64,000 nucleotides of DNA, from NCBI RefSeq assembly GCF_004770905.1, contig NZ_RQHT01000015.1:124001-188000 (forward strand), read 5' to 3'. This document shows positions 1-9,161 of the stretch, piece by piece. The DNA is from Leptospira bandrabouensis (lineage in GTDB: Bacteria; Spirochaetota; Leptospiria; Leptospirales; Leptospiraceae). Every line of letters begins with the position of its first letter. Within the stretch, counting starts at the first letter, position 1. Under the pieces are notes generated by a model. The model did not search any database, had not been told where the DNA came from, and saw only the letters and a program-made list of their open reading frames with translations. The translations under genes and the position numbers were made by a program.

Positions 1-494
1 TTAGAAATTTCATTTTGTTTATCGGTGCATTCAAAATAATAGGAATGTAAAAAATAAAACCGTGAATCCGACTCCAACCCGCGAAACAATTTTGAGCCAT
101 CTTGATTTGGCTGTACGTCATTCCATCCCATATGTGGCATGGGAATTTTTTTTTCTAACTTACGAAAATCAAATTTTTTAACAGAACCGGAGATCCAACC
201 TAACCCCGATTTAACGCCTTCTTCACTTGAATTGGCCAAAATCTGCATGCCTACGCAAATTCCAATGATAGGTGTATTTTTTTGGAATACCAATTCCTCT
301 ATTTTACTTCGCATACCAGATGCATTTAAAAGGTCTATTGCATGGTCAAAAGCACCGACCCCGGGAAGGATTAGTTTAGTTGCGTTTTCTAAATCATCTA
401 CAGATTTTGCAATCCGAGTTTCAACATTAATCCTTTTGTAAACATTCTGAAATGAAAGTATGTTCCCTAAACCATAATCAATAATTGTTAGCAT
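1..494 (-). CDS. hisH: HisH-like glutamine amidotransferase subunit (3' end cut by window edge)
   Basis: Reading the minus strand from an ATG at 494 gives an open frame to the window edge that starts MLTIIDYGLGN and contains the class I glutamine amidotransferase nucleophile region GICVGMQI (Cys about residue 80), PGVGAFD and PHMGWND. The C-terminal HPEKS segment with the catalytic His and Glu lies off the left edge. It directly follows a WbpG/PseA-type amidotransferase, so it most likely supplies ammonia from glutamine for sugar acetamidino formation rather than for histidine synthesis. Its HisF partner would be expected beyond the edge. It is a second, divergent copy of the HisH at 30.2-30.9 kb. 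Family call is firm; the biosynthetic role is inferred from context. Confidence 0.88.
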   Translation of the reverse strand, partial: MLTIIDYGLGNILSFQNVYKRINVETRIAKSVDDLENATKLILPGVGAFDHAIDLLNASGMRSKIEELVFQKNTPIIGICVGMQILANSSEEGVKSGLGWISGSVKKFDFRKLEKKIPMPHMGWNDVQPNQDGSKLFRGLESDSRFYFLHSYYFECTDKQNEIS

Positions 495-509
495 AAATAT
501 GAGTATTAG

Positions 510-1649
510 CTAAAAAGCTCCACCCCTTCTACCTAAGTTTAAAAATGTAATTACATTTTCCAAAAATTTAAGTTTTTTATGATCATTTTTATAATCCCAG
601 TAAAATTTTAAATCCATCTTGTGGTAATGATCTAATTCATCTGCACTAATCCCAAGCTTTGTAGCGATGAATTCAAAATCTTGTTTGAGTAATTCTGGAT
701 CATACGATGGTTTTTTTAAAGTCTCTAGTGATTCCTCTCGCGTTGTTTGACCCGTTAAGATCAGACTTGATAGTTGATTCCTTCTTACATCAAAATTAAA
801 ACGAGTAGGTAACCAATATCCTTCATAAAATCGCGTAAATCTGGACTCAAAATGTTTCTGGCCATATGATTTCCATCCGTATTCCTTCTCCAAAGTTTCA
901 ATTGCCAAGTTTTTGGAATAAGGCATAAAATTTAATGGTTTTAGAACTTTCATCCCTTTGATATACTTCTGATAGATTTTATGCCTATAGACCGAACTGA
1001 AAGGATAAGTCTTCATTGGGATTGTACCAAATTTTTTGATAATATCTCGTATATGAACTAAATCAGTACCCCAGTAATAATACTTATACGGCATAATGAC
1101 ACATTCAGTTGCGATATTACCGCCATTGAGTATATATTTGATATTATATTTGTCTGAAAATTTATAAAGCACTGCTCCAAATGCATGATCCTGGGGAATA
1201 TCTATATGGGGCACTCCCGCCTTAAACCATGCTAATTGAAAATCTCTCATTTCATTCCAATTGATTACCTCTGTGAATAAATCTAAGTTTAACTTATCTA
1301 CAAGTTTACTTATATTATTCACGGCCATTTCGGAATTCCAACCGCCATCTACATGGAAAACAAGCGGTCTAAGTCCATACTCTTTTACCATCGTGTGAAG
1401 CATATAGGAACTATCGACTCCACCGCTTAGTCCTAATATACAATCAAAATCTTTATTCTTCGCAGACTTTTTGATTTGATCAACGTAAGTCTCTAGAATT
1501 TTATGTCCTTTTTCATTTGGGAACCAATTTGGCTTTACATTGTTTTGGAAGTCCCAGTATACACTGGAAATTCCATCCTTATCAAATGTTACATCAGGAA
1601 GGGTTGAATCAATTACAGTTTTTGTACAGATTTGGTATGCTTTGTTCAT
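510..1649 (-). CDS. N-acetyl sugar amidotransferase, WbpG/PseA family
   Basis: A 379-residue ATP-pyrophosphatase (PP-loop) protein with the intact loop SGGVDSS at residues 75-81. Members of the WbpG/PseA family use ATP and ammonia to turn an N-acetyl group on a UDP- or CMP-activated amino sugar or nonulosonic acid into an acetamidino group. The N-terminus (ICTKTVIDST, then GISSVYW) resembles the zinc-ribbon region of the family but has lost three of the four usual cysteines. The next gene downstream is a HisH-like subunit, the standard partner order. It differs clearly from the two other WbpG-like proteins at 28.1-29.4 and 30.9-32.0 kb, so it probably acts on another substrate. Exact substrate unknown. 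Confidence 0.85.
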   Translation of the reverse strand: MNKAYQICTKTVIDSTLPDVTFDKDGISSVYWDFQNNVKPNWFPNEKGHKILETYVDQIKKSAKNKDFDCILGLSGGVDSSYMLHTMVKEYGLRPLVFHVDGGWNSEMAVNNISKLVDKLNLDLFTEVINWNEMRDFQLAWFKAGVPHIDIPQDHAFGAVLYKFSDKYNIKYILNGGNIATECVIMPYKYYYWGTDLVHIRDIIKKFGTIPMKTYPFSSVYRHKIYQKYIKGMKVLKPLNFMPYSKNLAIETLEKEYGWKSYGQKHFESRFTRFYEGYWLPTRFNFDVRRNQLSSLILTGQTTREESLETLKKPSYDPELLKQDFEFIATKLGISADELDHYHKMDLKFYWDYKNDHKKLKFLENVITFLNLGRRGGAF

Positions 1650-1682
1650 GAAATTTTTTCCAAATTAATAAAATGAATTCAA

Positions 1683-2747
1683 TTATACTAACAACTTATA
1701 GATATTTAAGTATTTATTAAGAACTATTTCTGATGTATAATTATTTTTAACTTTTGTAATATTGAAAATAGACATTTTCTTACGCAAATTAACATCTTTC
1801 ATTCTTTCAATAGCTTTTTTAAGGGCGAACACATCGTTCGTTGGAATGATAATGCCGCCTTTACTTTCGATCATATCTGCATTAGCACCAACATCAGTTG
1901 CAACGACAGGAAGACCAGAAGCCATAGCCTCGAGCATTGAAACCGAAAAACCCTCAGTATGTGATGGGAACACAAAAAGATCGGATTTTCTTAAAAAATC
2001 TAATACCTGTTCATGATCCATACTCCCGAGTAGTTTCACATTGGAGCCAATCGGCTCCTCTGCTTCCAGATTTTCTGTCATTGGTCCAATTAAATAAAAT
2101 GTCAATTCGGGGAAATCCTTTGCCACTTTAAGAATTTCTAAAATCCCTTTTGATCGTCGAATATGACCCGTAAAAGTTAGTTTTTTTAATTTCCTTACAA
2201 CTCGTTTTCGCTTCAAATCTACCAAATCTAAATTGATGAAGTTGGGAACTATATCTGGTGCTACTTGAAAATTTGCGGAAATAAAGTTTCTAGATCGCGA
2301 ATTAAGTACGATGACTCTATCCACCAATTTTATTATATTTTTTAAAAAATAAAACCCAACCCTACTTTCGCTCAACTGATCAGGCACATTGCAATGACAA
2401 TGAAAAACGATTGGTATAGAAAACAATTTTATCAAAAGAACACTCAAATAATCTCTAACTAAACCTTTCGGGGAACAATTAGAGTTAAAATGGACTATAT
2501 TAGTTTTTTTCCACTGAATTAGAATCTTTAACAAATTGATCCATATTGAAAATGCTCTCTTCAATTCATCAAATAGAGAGTAAGTATATCCAGCAGATTC
2601 AGACCTTTGTCCAATTAACGAAGTATTCACCAGAGAAACAGTGATACCAAGTTTTGGTGTATTTTCCAAATACATAACGGTCCAAGTTGAATCTCCACCA
2701 GATGGCGGCGGCAAAGGAGAGAGGAGTAAAACTTTTATTTCATTCAC
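1683..2747 (-). CDS. glycosyltransferase family 4-like protein
   Basis: A 354-residue GT-B fold glycosyltransferase. The N-terminal domain has a glycine-rich loop (PLPPPSGGDST, residues 11-21) and HFNSNCSPKG, and the C-terminal domain has the retaining GT4 signature: GHIRRSKG around residue 194 and FVFPSHTEGFSVSMLEAMASGLPVV from about residue 257, with the EGF...E pair that binds the donor phosphate. It should transfer a nucleotide-activated sugar onto the growing O-unit at the cytoplasmic face of the membrane. It lies between a GT2 enzyme and the amidotransferase, within the minus-strand operon. Donor and acceptor cannot be told from sequence. Confidence 0.88.
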   Translation of the reverse strand: MNEIKVLLLSPLPPPSGGDSTWTVMYLENTPKLGITVSLVNTSLIGQRSESAGYTYSLFDELKRAFSIWINLLKILIQWKKTNIVHFNSNCSPKGLVRDYLSVLLIKLFSIPIVFHCHCNVPDQLSESRVGFYFLKNIIKLVDRVIVLNSRSRNFISANFQVAPDIVPNFINLDLVDLKRKRVVRKLKKLTFTGHIRRSKGILEILKVAKDFPELTFYLIGPMTENLEAEEPIGSNVKLLGSMDHEQVLDFLRKSDLFVFPSHTEGFSVSMLEAMASGLPVVATDVGANADMIESKGGIIIPTNDVFALKKAIERMKDVNLRKKMSIFNITKVKNNYTSEIVLNKYLNIYKLLV

Positions 2748-2793
2748 TAAGTATCCTTTAGGTAAACAAGCCTACCCGTTTTCCACCAAACGG

Positions 2794-3699
2794 TTATTTT
2801 TTTACTTTATATACAAAAAACAAAATTAGGAGTTTTACAAATTTTACCAAATCATAACTCAAGAATCGAAAGAAATTACCTATTTTGACTGGTTTTCCTT
2901 TTCTAATGACTAACTTTAGCAACATAAATTGCCTAACTAATTTGAGTTTTGAAATTAAATTCAAATTGCGAGAATAGAAATCTCTACTTGAAATTTCCCT
3001 AATCATTTTTTTGATTTCGCGTAAAAGCTCCAATTCCTTTTTAGAAGATAAATTATTATCATGGATTCTGTAACATGCCAGAGAGTTACTCATATAAAGA
3101 ATTTTATGATTTTCAGATAATTTCAAAAAAAGCTCAAAATCGCCAATGTGATTATAGGATTGATTAAAGTTTAAGTTATTCTCTTTTAATAGTTTAGCAT
3201 TAAAAACGACTGTTAAAATTCCGATATAATACTCATCTATCAAATATTTGGTGATAAACCCAGAGGGTTTGTTAAACCGATTTGCTCTTTTGATAAATCT
3301 GGATTTCGGATCAATTAAATCGTAATTTGAACAGACTAGATCATAATCAGAATTAGCAAATGCTGACATTTGCAATTCTAGTTTATTTATTTTCCAAACA
3401 TCGTCTGTATCAAGAAAGGCAATGTAATTACCAGTAACCTTCTCTATTGCTAAATTTCTACCTTTATAAAGCTTTGTATGTTCTGGTGCGTAATAATATT
3501 TAATTCTAGAATCGTTATAAGAGCGAACAATTTCTGCACTTTTATCTGTTGATTGATTGTCCCAAAAGACTAATTCCCAATTTTGATATGTCTGAGCGAT
3601 CACACTATCAATGGCTTCTCTTAAAAATTCAGCTCCATTGTAACAATTCATTAAAATACTTACTAAAGGGGTTGGTGTCCCTAAATTTGTTTTTTTCAT
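2794..3699 (-). CDS. glycosyltransferase family 2 protein
   Basis: A 301-residue GT-A inverting glycosyltransferase. It opens with PLVSILMNCYNGAEFLREAIDSV typical of GT2, followed by ELVFWDNQSTDKS and AFLDTDDVW, which holds the metal-binding DxD-type motif near residues 97-99. The C-terminus is rich in basic and hydrophobic residues and may sit on the membrane. The start overlaps the stop of the upstream epimerase gene by 4 bases, indicating translational coupling. It probably adds one sugar of the O-antigen repeat; the substrate is not predictable. Confidence 0.9.
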   Translation of the reverse strand: MKKTNLGTPTPLVSILMNCYNGAEFLREAIDSVIAQTYQNWELVFWDNQSTDKSAEIVRSYNDSRIKYYYAPEHTKLYKGRNLAIEKVTGNYIAFLDTDDVWKINKLELQMSAFANSDYDLVCSNYDLIDPKSRFIKRANRFNKPSGFITKYLIDEYYIGILTVVFNAKLLKENNLNFNQSYNHIGDFELFLKLSENHKILYMSNSLACYRIHDNNLSSKKELELLREIKKMIREISSRDFYSRNLNLISKLKLVRQFMLLKLVIRKGKPVKIGNFFRFLSYDLVKFVKLLILFFVYKVKK

Positions 3700-4598
3700 T
3701 GATAGTATTCGATTGTTTTTTTAAGACCTAGGTCAAGGTTCGTATTTGGATTCCAATGAAGCATTCGCTTCGCTTTTGAAATGTCAGCTACCAAAGACAT
3801 ATTTTCACCAATGCGGTAAGAAACTTTTCCAAAATCAGGTTTACCTTTTCCAATGATCGATACTACCTTTTCAATGATTTGCCGTATCGTAATTTTTTCG
3901 CCAGAGGCAATATTAAAAATTTCTCCATTGGCTTCACTTGTTTCTAATATTTTAAAACATCCTTCCACAGTATCACTTATATAACAAAAGTCTCTACTTT
4001 GTTCTCCAAGAGATGACGGAAACACTGTATCTTTTAAACAACCTTTGATGATTTGAGGTAAAAATCTTTTATCATCTTGCCCTGGACCATAAGTTAAAAA
4101 CAATCTAGCAACCGAAGCTGGAAATTTTTCAGTCCTCCAAAGCATTTGTAAAAAATGAGAAGCGGAAGCTTTGGCAAAAGAATATGGTGAAATTGGATTT
4201 TCACGAAAAGTTTCCTTTTGAGGCGAAGGAGAATTTCCATACTCATCACTACTTCCCAAATATAAAAACTTTTTTAAGTTTGATCTATCTAAAGAGGAAA
4301 CTAAATTAAAAAGAGAAGTTAAGTGATCGGAAATTACTTTTTGACCACCATTTTGAAACAATGTATGGTCGATGTAACCACCACAATGAATTACATAGTC
4401 ATACTTTTCCTTGGATAGGACAGAGTGAAGCGATGCGTGATCCGATAGATCCGCTTGTATCGAAATTACCTTATCAATATTTGGATTTTTCTTTAGAGAG
4501 AGAGATGTAACTTCAAGTCCACTATCGATCCCTTTTTGGACCATATGAGACCCGATAAAACCAGTTCCCCCAATGACTAATAGTTTTAATTTAGCCAG
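3696..4598 (-). CDS. NAD-dependent epimerase/dehydratase (extended SDR), probable CDP-sugar reductase or epimerase, CTG start
   Basis: An extended SDR. The first ATG in frame (4544) would remove the dinucleotide-binding loop. Reading 18 codons further upstream gives AKLKLLVIGGTGFIGSH, a perfect Rossmann motif, starting at a CTG at 4598 with AAGGG a few bases before it. No ATG, GTG or TTG lies in between, so CTG initiation is inferred. The active-site Tyr-Lys lies in SPYSFAKAS. The gene overlaps the end of rfbF by 13 bases. Following rfbF, rfbG and an RmlC-like gene, it is likely the last step of a CDP-6-deoxyhexose pathway, for example C4 reduction of an epimerised CDP-4-keto-6-deoxyglucose. 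The final sugar is unknown. Confidence 0.82.
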   Translation of the reverse strand: MAKLKLLVIGGTGFIGSHMVQKGIDSGLEVTSLSLKKNPNIDKVISIQADLSDHASLHSVLSKEKYDYVIHCGGYIDHTLFQNGGQKVISDHLTSLFNLVSSLDRSNLKKFLYLGSSDEYGNSPSPQKETFRENPISPYSFAKASASHFLQMLWRTEKFPASVARLFLTYGPGQDDKRFLPQIIKGCLKDTVFPSSLGEQSRDFCYISDTVEGCFKILETSEANGEIFNIASGEKITIRQIIEKVVSIIGKGKPDFGKVSYRIGENMSLVADISKAKRMLHWNPNTNLDLGLKKTIEYYQ

Positions 4599-5350
4599 GG
4601 TGCCCTTCCCGATTGAAATAATTCTTCAAGATGATCCTTATCCCTCTTTGTATCCATACACTGCCAAAAACCTTCATGTTGGTATGCCATAAGTTCGCCA
4701 TTTTTAGATGCTGTTTCCAATGGAGACTTTTCAAGTATTGTTTGGTCGTTTTCGAGAAGATCAAAAAAACTAGGTTCAATCACAAAAAAGCCACCATTAA
4801 TCCATCCTTGTGTTGTTTGGGGTTTTTCTTGAAAGCTAATCACTCTACCTGTTTCGATTTCCAATTCACCAAACCTTGCACCTGGATGCACCGCAGTCAC
4901 TGTAATCATTTTTTTATGAGATTTATGAAATTGAATTAATTTATCAATATCAACATTCGAAAGTCCATCACCATAAGTGAGTAAAAAGGTCTCATTTCCA
5001 ATGATCTCTTTCATTCTTAAAAGCCTCCCACCTGTCATGGTGTTAGCTCCTGTATTGACTAAGGTAACGTTCCAATCTACTTTAGGAGAATTATAATGGG
5101 TAATTTTACCTGTTTCTAAATTCACAGTGAAATCAGAATTTAAAGATCGGTAGTTTAAAAAATACTCTTTTACAACTTCTGCTTTGTAACCAAGTGCGAT
5201 GTAAAAATCATTGTGATTAAACCGCGCAAAGTGATTCATGATATGCCATAGGATTGGCTTACCACCAATGGGAACCATTGGTTTCGGAATCACATCTGTG
5301 TATTCGGAAAGCCTTGTCCCAAACCCACCTGCCAAAATGATTACTTTCAT
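4586..5350 (-). CDS. rfbF: glucose-1-phosphate cytidylyltransferase RfbF
   Basis: Makes CDP-D-glucose from CTP and glucose 1-phosphate, the entry step to CDP-6-deoxyhexoses. The N-terminus MKVIILAGGFGTRLSEYTD is the nucleotidyltransferase signature, followed by KPMVPIGGKPILWHIM and LTYGDGLSNVD. Length is about 254 residues, as expected. I place the start at 5350, because the five extra residues upstream (MGVLL) come before the conserved beginning and this ATG shares one base with the TGA of the preceding gene. It is coupled to rfbG and the RmlC-like gene upstream and the SDR downstream. Confidence 0.95.
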   Translation of the reverse strand: MKVIILAGGFGTRLSEYTDVIPKPMVPIGGKPILWHIMNHFARFNHNDFYIALGYKAEVVKEYFLNYRSLNSDFTVNLETGKITHYNSPKVDWNVTLVNTGANTMTGGRLLRMKEIIGNETFLLTYGDGLSNVDIDKLIQFHKSHKKMITVTAVHPGARFGELEIETGRVISFQEKPQTTQGWINGGFFVIEPSFFDLLENDQTILEKSPLETASKNGELMAYQHEGFWQCMDTKRDKDHLEELFQSGRAPWLN

Positions 5351-5775
5351 CAATAAGACTCCCAATTATAGTTAATACTTTTTAAATCTAACCTGTCAGA
5401 CTCAGTCGGTTCATGAAGAATGTCGGAAATGTTTACTACCAAACTTTTTGGCGAATCTATCCCTTGGAACCCAAACCAAATACCAGGTGGAACAGAGATA
5501 CGGCAGTAGTTTTTCTCGCCGATAGTTTCAACTCGAAATTCATTTGTTGATTCATTAAAAAAAACAAACTTCACATTTCCCACAGGAACCACTAAATTCA
5601 TAAACATTCGATTATGTCTTTTCCAGGCCTTAATATAATTAAATTCGATCCAAGAAAAGTAAACTTCCCCTAATCCCTTGAAAGTTGATTCCACAGATTT
5701 GATAGCATGTAATACATTTCCACCCGGAGTCTCTATCTCCTTTAATGGAGTTACAAGAATTTCTTTACTAGTCAT
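5350..5775 (-). CDS. RmlC-like cupin, probable CDP-4-keto-6-deoxysugar 3,5-epimerase
   Basis: A small protein of the dTDP-4-dehydrorhamnose 3,5-epimerase (RmlC)/cupin type. Recognisable features are the N-terminal TPLKEIETPGGNVLHAIK, WKRHNRMFMNLVVPVGNVKFVFF and the late VPPGIWFGFQG core strand. The start is placed at the ATG at 5775, which overlaps the stop of rfbG by 8 bases and begins MTSKEILVTPL; a longer in-frame reading to 5823 would run deep into rfbG. Sitting between rfbG and rfbF it probably epimerises CDP-4-keto-6-deoxy-D-glucose. A catalytic His/Tyr assignment was not made, and related proteins (WxcM/FdtA type isomerases) remain possible. Confidence 0.75.
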   Translation of the reverse strand: MTSKEILVTPLKEIETPGGNVLHAIKSVESTFKGLGEVYFSWIEFNYIKAWKRHNRMFMNLVVPVGNVKFVFFNESTNEFRVETIGEKNYCRISVPPGIWFGFQGIDSPKSLVVNISDILHEPTESDRLDLKSINYNWESY

Positions 5776-6868
5776 TTGCCCAAGCCAAACCTTTGGACTT
5801 TGCTTTCTCTTGGTATTGTCCAATTTGTTTATCTGTCATTTTTTGAATTTCCGATGGATTACTATAATATGCGTTATACCATTCGGAAGTAAACTGCACT
5901 GTTTCTTCAAATCCCATGACTGCCACCCATTTTAAATGAGCAAGCGCCTTATCACAGTTTAACTTTAACAAACCAGATTCGTAGGGACCTTTTGTTTCCC
6001 CTGATATATCTTTCCATTTTACCTGATTCCAATGAATAGACATTTGTTTAACCAATTCAAGAACGCTATGATTTTGGTTTGCTAATGGTCCGAAATTAAA
6101 GGGTTCACCATGTAGATCTTTATTTTGGTATAAATGAACACCTAAACTTAGATACCCACTCAAAGGCTCTAATACATGTTGCCAAGGCCTGGTTGCCATT
6201 GGATTTCTAAGTTCAACCGTTTCATGGTTTGCCCAGGCTTTCACACAATCAGGTACAATACGGTCTTCAGACCAATCACCACCACCAATTACATTTCCAG
6301 CCCTTGCAGAGGCAATTCTCACCTTACTCGTATCCTTGGGGAAGTAAGACTTAATATGAGATTTGATAGCAAGTTCAGCCGCACCTTTGGAGGCACTATA
6401 AGGATCAGGTCCTCCCAAGGCATCATTCTCACGATAACCCCAAATCCATTCAACATTATCGTAACATTTGTCACTTGTGATAAGAACTGCAGAACAAGGT
6501 TTGTCTAATTTCCTTAGTGCTTCCAATACATGCAAAGTTCCCATAACATTGGTATTCCAAGTATCCAAAGGATCATTATAGGATTTTCGAACAAGGGCTT
6601 GCGCTGCGAGGTGAAAAACATAATCAGGTTTGAAATCAAGAATTGCCTTTTCTAAAAAGGCCCGGTCTCGAATGTCAATTCTGTAATCAATGATACCCTT
6701 CTTTAGATTGGCTACTTCGAAATGATTCGGAGTAGTTAAGGGATCCAGTGAAATCCCACAAATTTCAGCTCCCATCATTTTAAGCCATGCAGTAAGCCAA
6801 GCTCCCTTAAATCCTGTATGACCAGTGATTAAAACTTTTTTGTTTTTATAATGTTTTGAAATGCTCAT
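5768..6868 (-). CDS. rfbG: CDP-glucose 4,6-dehydratase RfbG
   Basis: A 366-residue extended SDR converting CDP-glucose to CDP-4-keto-6-deoxy-D-glucose. It has the NAD loop KKVLITGHTGFKGAWL near residue 9, typical of RfbG, then ITSDKCYDN and the active-site Tyr-Lys in PYSASKGAAE, and RAGNVIGGGDWSEDRIVPD, a family hallmark. It is followed in an overlapping array by the RmlC-like epimerase, RfbF and an SDR, giving a complete CDP-6-deoxyhexose module. A 76-base gap separates it from the gene before it; that gap holds only AT-rich sequence and could carry an internal promoter, but no clear one is seen. Confidence 0.95.
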   Translation of the reverse strand: MSISKHYKNKKVLITGHTGFKGAWLTAWLKMMGAEICGISLDPLTTPNHFEVANLKKGIIDYRIDIRDRAFLEKAILDFKPDYVFHLAAQALVRKSYNDPLDTWNTNVMGTLHVLEALRKLDKPCSAVLITSDKCYDNVEWIWGYRENDALGGPDPYSASKGAAELAIKSHIKSYFPKDTSKVRIASARAGNVIGGGDWSEDRIVPDCVKAWANHETVELRNPMATRPWQHVLEPLSGYLSLGVHLYQNKDLHGEPFNFGPLANQNHSVLELVKQMSIHWNQVKWKDISGETKGPYESGLLKLNCDKALAHLKWVAVMGFEETVQFTSEWYNAYYSNPSEIQKMTDKQIGQYQEKAKSKGLAWAND

Positions 6869-6944
6869 TTTTATAATTATATCAGGTTCCTTAATTTAGC
6901 TTGGGAAAATTCAATGAAAATATTAATTAGATGTTATTAAAAAT

Positions 6945-8438
6945 TCAACTTAACTCAAATGCTTCTAAAATTCTTTCTTCGGTAGGTTCAGTAAACAATT
7001 CGCTTCTGACTCTTTGAATCATGTTTAATCTTAAAGGATCGTTAGTCCTTACTTTACTAGCCAACACTTCCTCAACAATTAAAAAGCTATTTTTATCAAA
7101 TGCAACATCCCATAAGACACCTTTACAAAAATCTGGAAGATAATTATATTCCGTTCCGCCATTTTCAGATACTATAATGGCTGGAATTCCGCAAGCAATA
7201 GCCTCAATTAGTGAGCCAGAGGCTGCTCCAACAACTATACTCACGTTATTAAAAAGTGAATAAATATCTTCAAGTGCAAGACTGTAATCAAAATTGATCA
7301 AATCTTTCAATTGAGACTCTGAAGCAGAAGGGTGCAACTTTACCAGATGGACACCCGATTGATTCAATGAATTAATTAGCTTTATTATCGATTGATTAGC
7401 ATTATCAAAGTAAGATAATAAAATTAACCTAGCCGTAGTTAAATTCCTGTGAACTACAGTTTCAAACAATTTTTTATATCTTAATGAAGGTCCAACTGCA
7501 TTTCCAGAGCCACTCTTTTCTAAATAGAATTCGCCATTAACCAAAATCTTTCCTGGCTTATGTAACTCCAACTCATTAGGATCAATATATGCGTTAAAAA
7601 GCTCTTGTGGATATAAAAAAAGCTGACAACCAAAAATTCTGATATTTTTAGTACTAGAATTCAAAGCGCGGTTGAGACATTTCTCATACGGCTGATTCTC
7701 AAACCATTGAACTATCCGATCACCTTCTCTGAAGATTTTAGCCAATTTCTCTGCATAAAGGTAACGAACAGCGCCATAAAAATTAGAGCCATTCATATCT
7801 AACCAAAAATAATACTTTAAAAAACCATTGCCTGGATGTGTTTGAATTATTTTAAAATAAAACTCCAACATTTTAACTGGATAAACAATTAAATAAATTA
7901 TCAATCTAAAGTAATCTTGATAATCCAAAAGCTGAAATTCTGTTATAATTGTAGCCTTACTTTTTTTAAAAACTCGAAAAAGCTGATAAATTTCCTTTAG
8001 GCTATGTGAGCCATAAAGTCTCGGCAGAATAATACAATTATAATTCTTAACGTTTAAAAACTCAACTAAACCGGGAAAGTAACTTTCAACAAGCCCCTTC
8101 CCCTCCAAAGCGTTCTTTACCAACAAATATGAATCTAAATAAATAGTCTCTTTTCTTGCTATTTTTGTTTTGGAACCAAAAATCTTATAAATCAATTTTG
8201 AGAATATATAAAACAGAAATAAAAAACTAACCTTAAACGTATAACGACAAAGCTGGCTAAATATTAACCAAACATTAACCCTGGAACCATTCTGAAATTT
8301 AATTACAGCCTCATAGGCACCGACTTTTGAAAAAAAATGACTGGTTGAATAATACCAAGACTCACTGGAATATGAAATAACTTTACTTAGCTGATCAAAA
8401 TACCTCTTTAAATGAGACGGAAGCTTTTCCAATTGCAA
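6945..8438 (-). CDS. uncharacterised 497-residue protein, candidate GT-B glycosyltransferase
   Basis: I do not recognise the family. A hydrophobic stretch lies at about residues 64-87 and another at about 178-195, suggesting membrane contact. The C-terminal third has a sequence style seen in GT-B glycosyltransferases and capsule-type transferases: HLVKLHPSASESQL (a His-Pro pair), VGAASGSLIEAIACGIPAIIVSENG, where a Ser-rich loop, a Glu and a GIPAI turn match the donor-binding side of such folds. HP and S motifs of this kind occur in bacterial sialyltransferase-like families, and the operon makes CMP-nonulosonic acids, so a nonulosonate transferase is a reasonable but unproved guess. Confidence 0.55.
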   Translation of the reverse strand: MQLEKLPSHLKRYFDQLSKVISYSSESWYYSTSHFFSKVGAYEAVIKFQNGSRVNVWLIFSQLCRYTFKVSFLFLFYIFSKLIYKIFGSKTKIARKETIYLDSYLLVKNALEGKGLVESYFPGLVEFLNVKNYNCIILPRLYGSHSLKEIYQLFRVFKKSKATIITEFQLLDYQDYFRLIIYLIVYPVKMLEFYFKIIQTHPGNGFLKYYFWLDMNGSNFYGAVRYLYAEKLAKIFREGDRIVQWFENQPYEKCLNRALNSSTKNIRIFGCQLFLYPQELFNAYIDPNELELHKPGKILVNGEFYLEKSGSGNAVGPSLRYKKLFETVVHRNLTTARLILLSYFDNANQSIIKLINSLNQSGVHLVKLHPSASESQLKDLINFDYSLALEDIYSLFNNVSIVVGAASGSLIEAIACGIPAIIVSENGGTEYNYLPDFCKGVLWDVAFDKNSFLIVEEVLASKVRTNDPLRLNMIQRVRSELFTEPTEERILEAFELS

Positions 8439-8441
8439 AAT

Positions 8442-9161
8442 TCATTCACCTCCGCTAATAGCAATATCCTGTCCTGTGATAAAATCACCTTTCTCCGAAC
8501 ACAAATACAAAACGAATCCAGCTATGTCCTCAGGTCTGCCTAGTCTTTTTACAGGGATCAATTGAGTGCGAGCAGAAAGATCTTTGTTCTTATGTATCTT
8601 GGTATCTACTACTCCAACCCTGATATTATTGCATAAAACATTCGATTCGGCTCCAAATTTAGCATAAGACCTTGTAACAGATTCCAATGCACTCTTTGAT
8701 GCGCTATAATAAGTAGAGTTAATCGATCCACTATATTTTACTCCTATACTACTTAGCGAAATAATTCGACCGAACTTATTTTCTAACATCAGGGGAAATA
8801 TTTTTTGCATTAGATAGATATGCGAGAAGAGGTTTACCTGAAATAAATTTTCGATTTTCTCCGAGCTACATACAAGGAAGTTTTGCCCTTCTATAGTTCC
8901 TGCTGCATTCACAAGATAATCAACTTTCGATTCTTTTTTCAAAACATATTCAACAAGACTATCAATTTCTTCGAACTTTAAAAAATCTGATTTAATTTGA
9001 AATAGATTTGGATTTTCTAAATTGATTGGGTTTGAATTATATTGAGAGTAAACTTTAGTCCCCTCTTCAATAAATTTTTTAACAATCGCAACTCCAATAT
9101 CAGAACTCCCTCCCGTAATTATTGCAACTTTACCCATTTTTAAATTTATACTACCGCGCAT
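8442..9161 (-). CDS. SDR family oxidoreductase (FabG/PtmA-like)
   Basis: A classical short-chain dehydrogenase of about 230-239 residues. It has the NAD(P) loop TGGSSDIG near residue 16, NAAG, the Ser in ISLSSIG and the intact active site YYSASK, then a C-terminal ITGQDIAISGG as in FabG-like enzymes. The start is uncertain: ATG at 9161 overlaps the previous gene, while an ATG at 9137 gives the more usual MGKVAIITGG; neither has a good ribosome site. It follows a radical SAM enzyme and a CMP-sugar synthetase, the type of setting where PtmA-like SDRs occur in Campylobacter flagellin glycosylation loci. Substrate unknown. Confidence 0.85.
   Translation of the reverse strand: MRGSINLKMGKVAIITGGSSDIGVAIVKKFIEEGTKVYSQYNSNPINLENPNLFQIKSDFLKFEEIDSLVEYVLKKESKVDYLVNAAGTIEGQNFLVCSSEKIENLFQVNLFSHIYLMQKIFPLMLENKFGRIISLSSIGVKYSGSINSTYYSASKSALESVTRSYAKFGAESNVLCNNIRVGVVDTKIHKNKDLSARTQLIPVKRLGRPEDIAGFVLYLCSEKGDFITGQDIAISGGE

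Noticed and set aside
139..441. 100-residue open frame on the plus strand at the left edge
   Set aside because: It lies antisense to a convincing HisH reading frame and has no family features.
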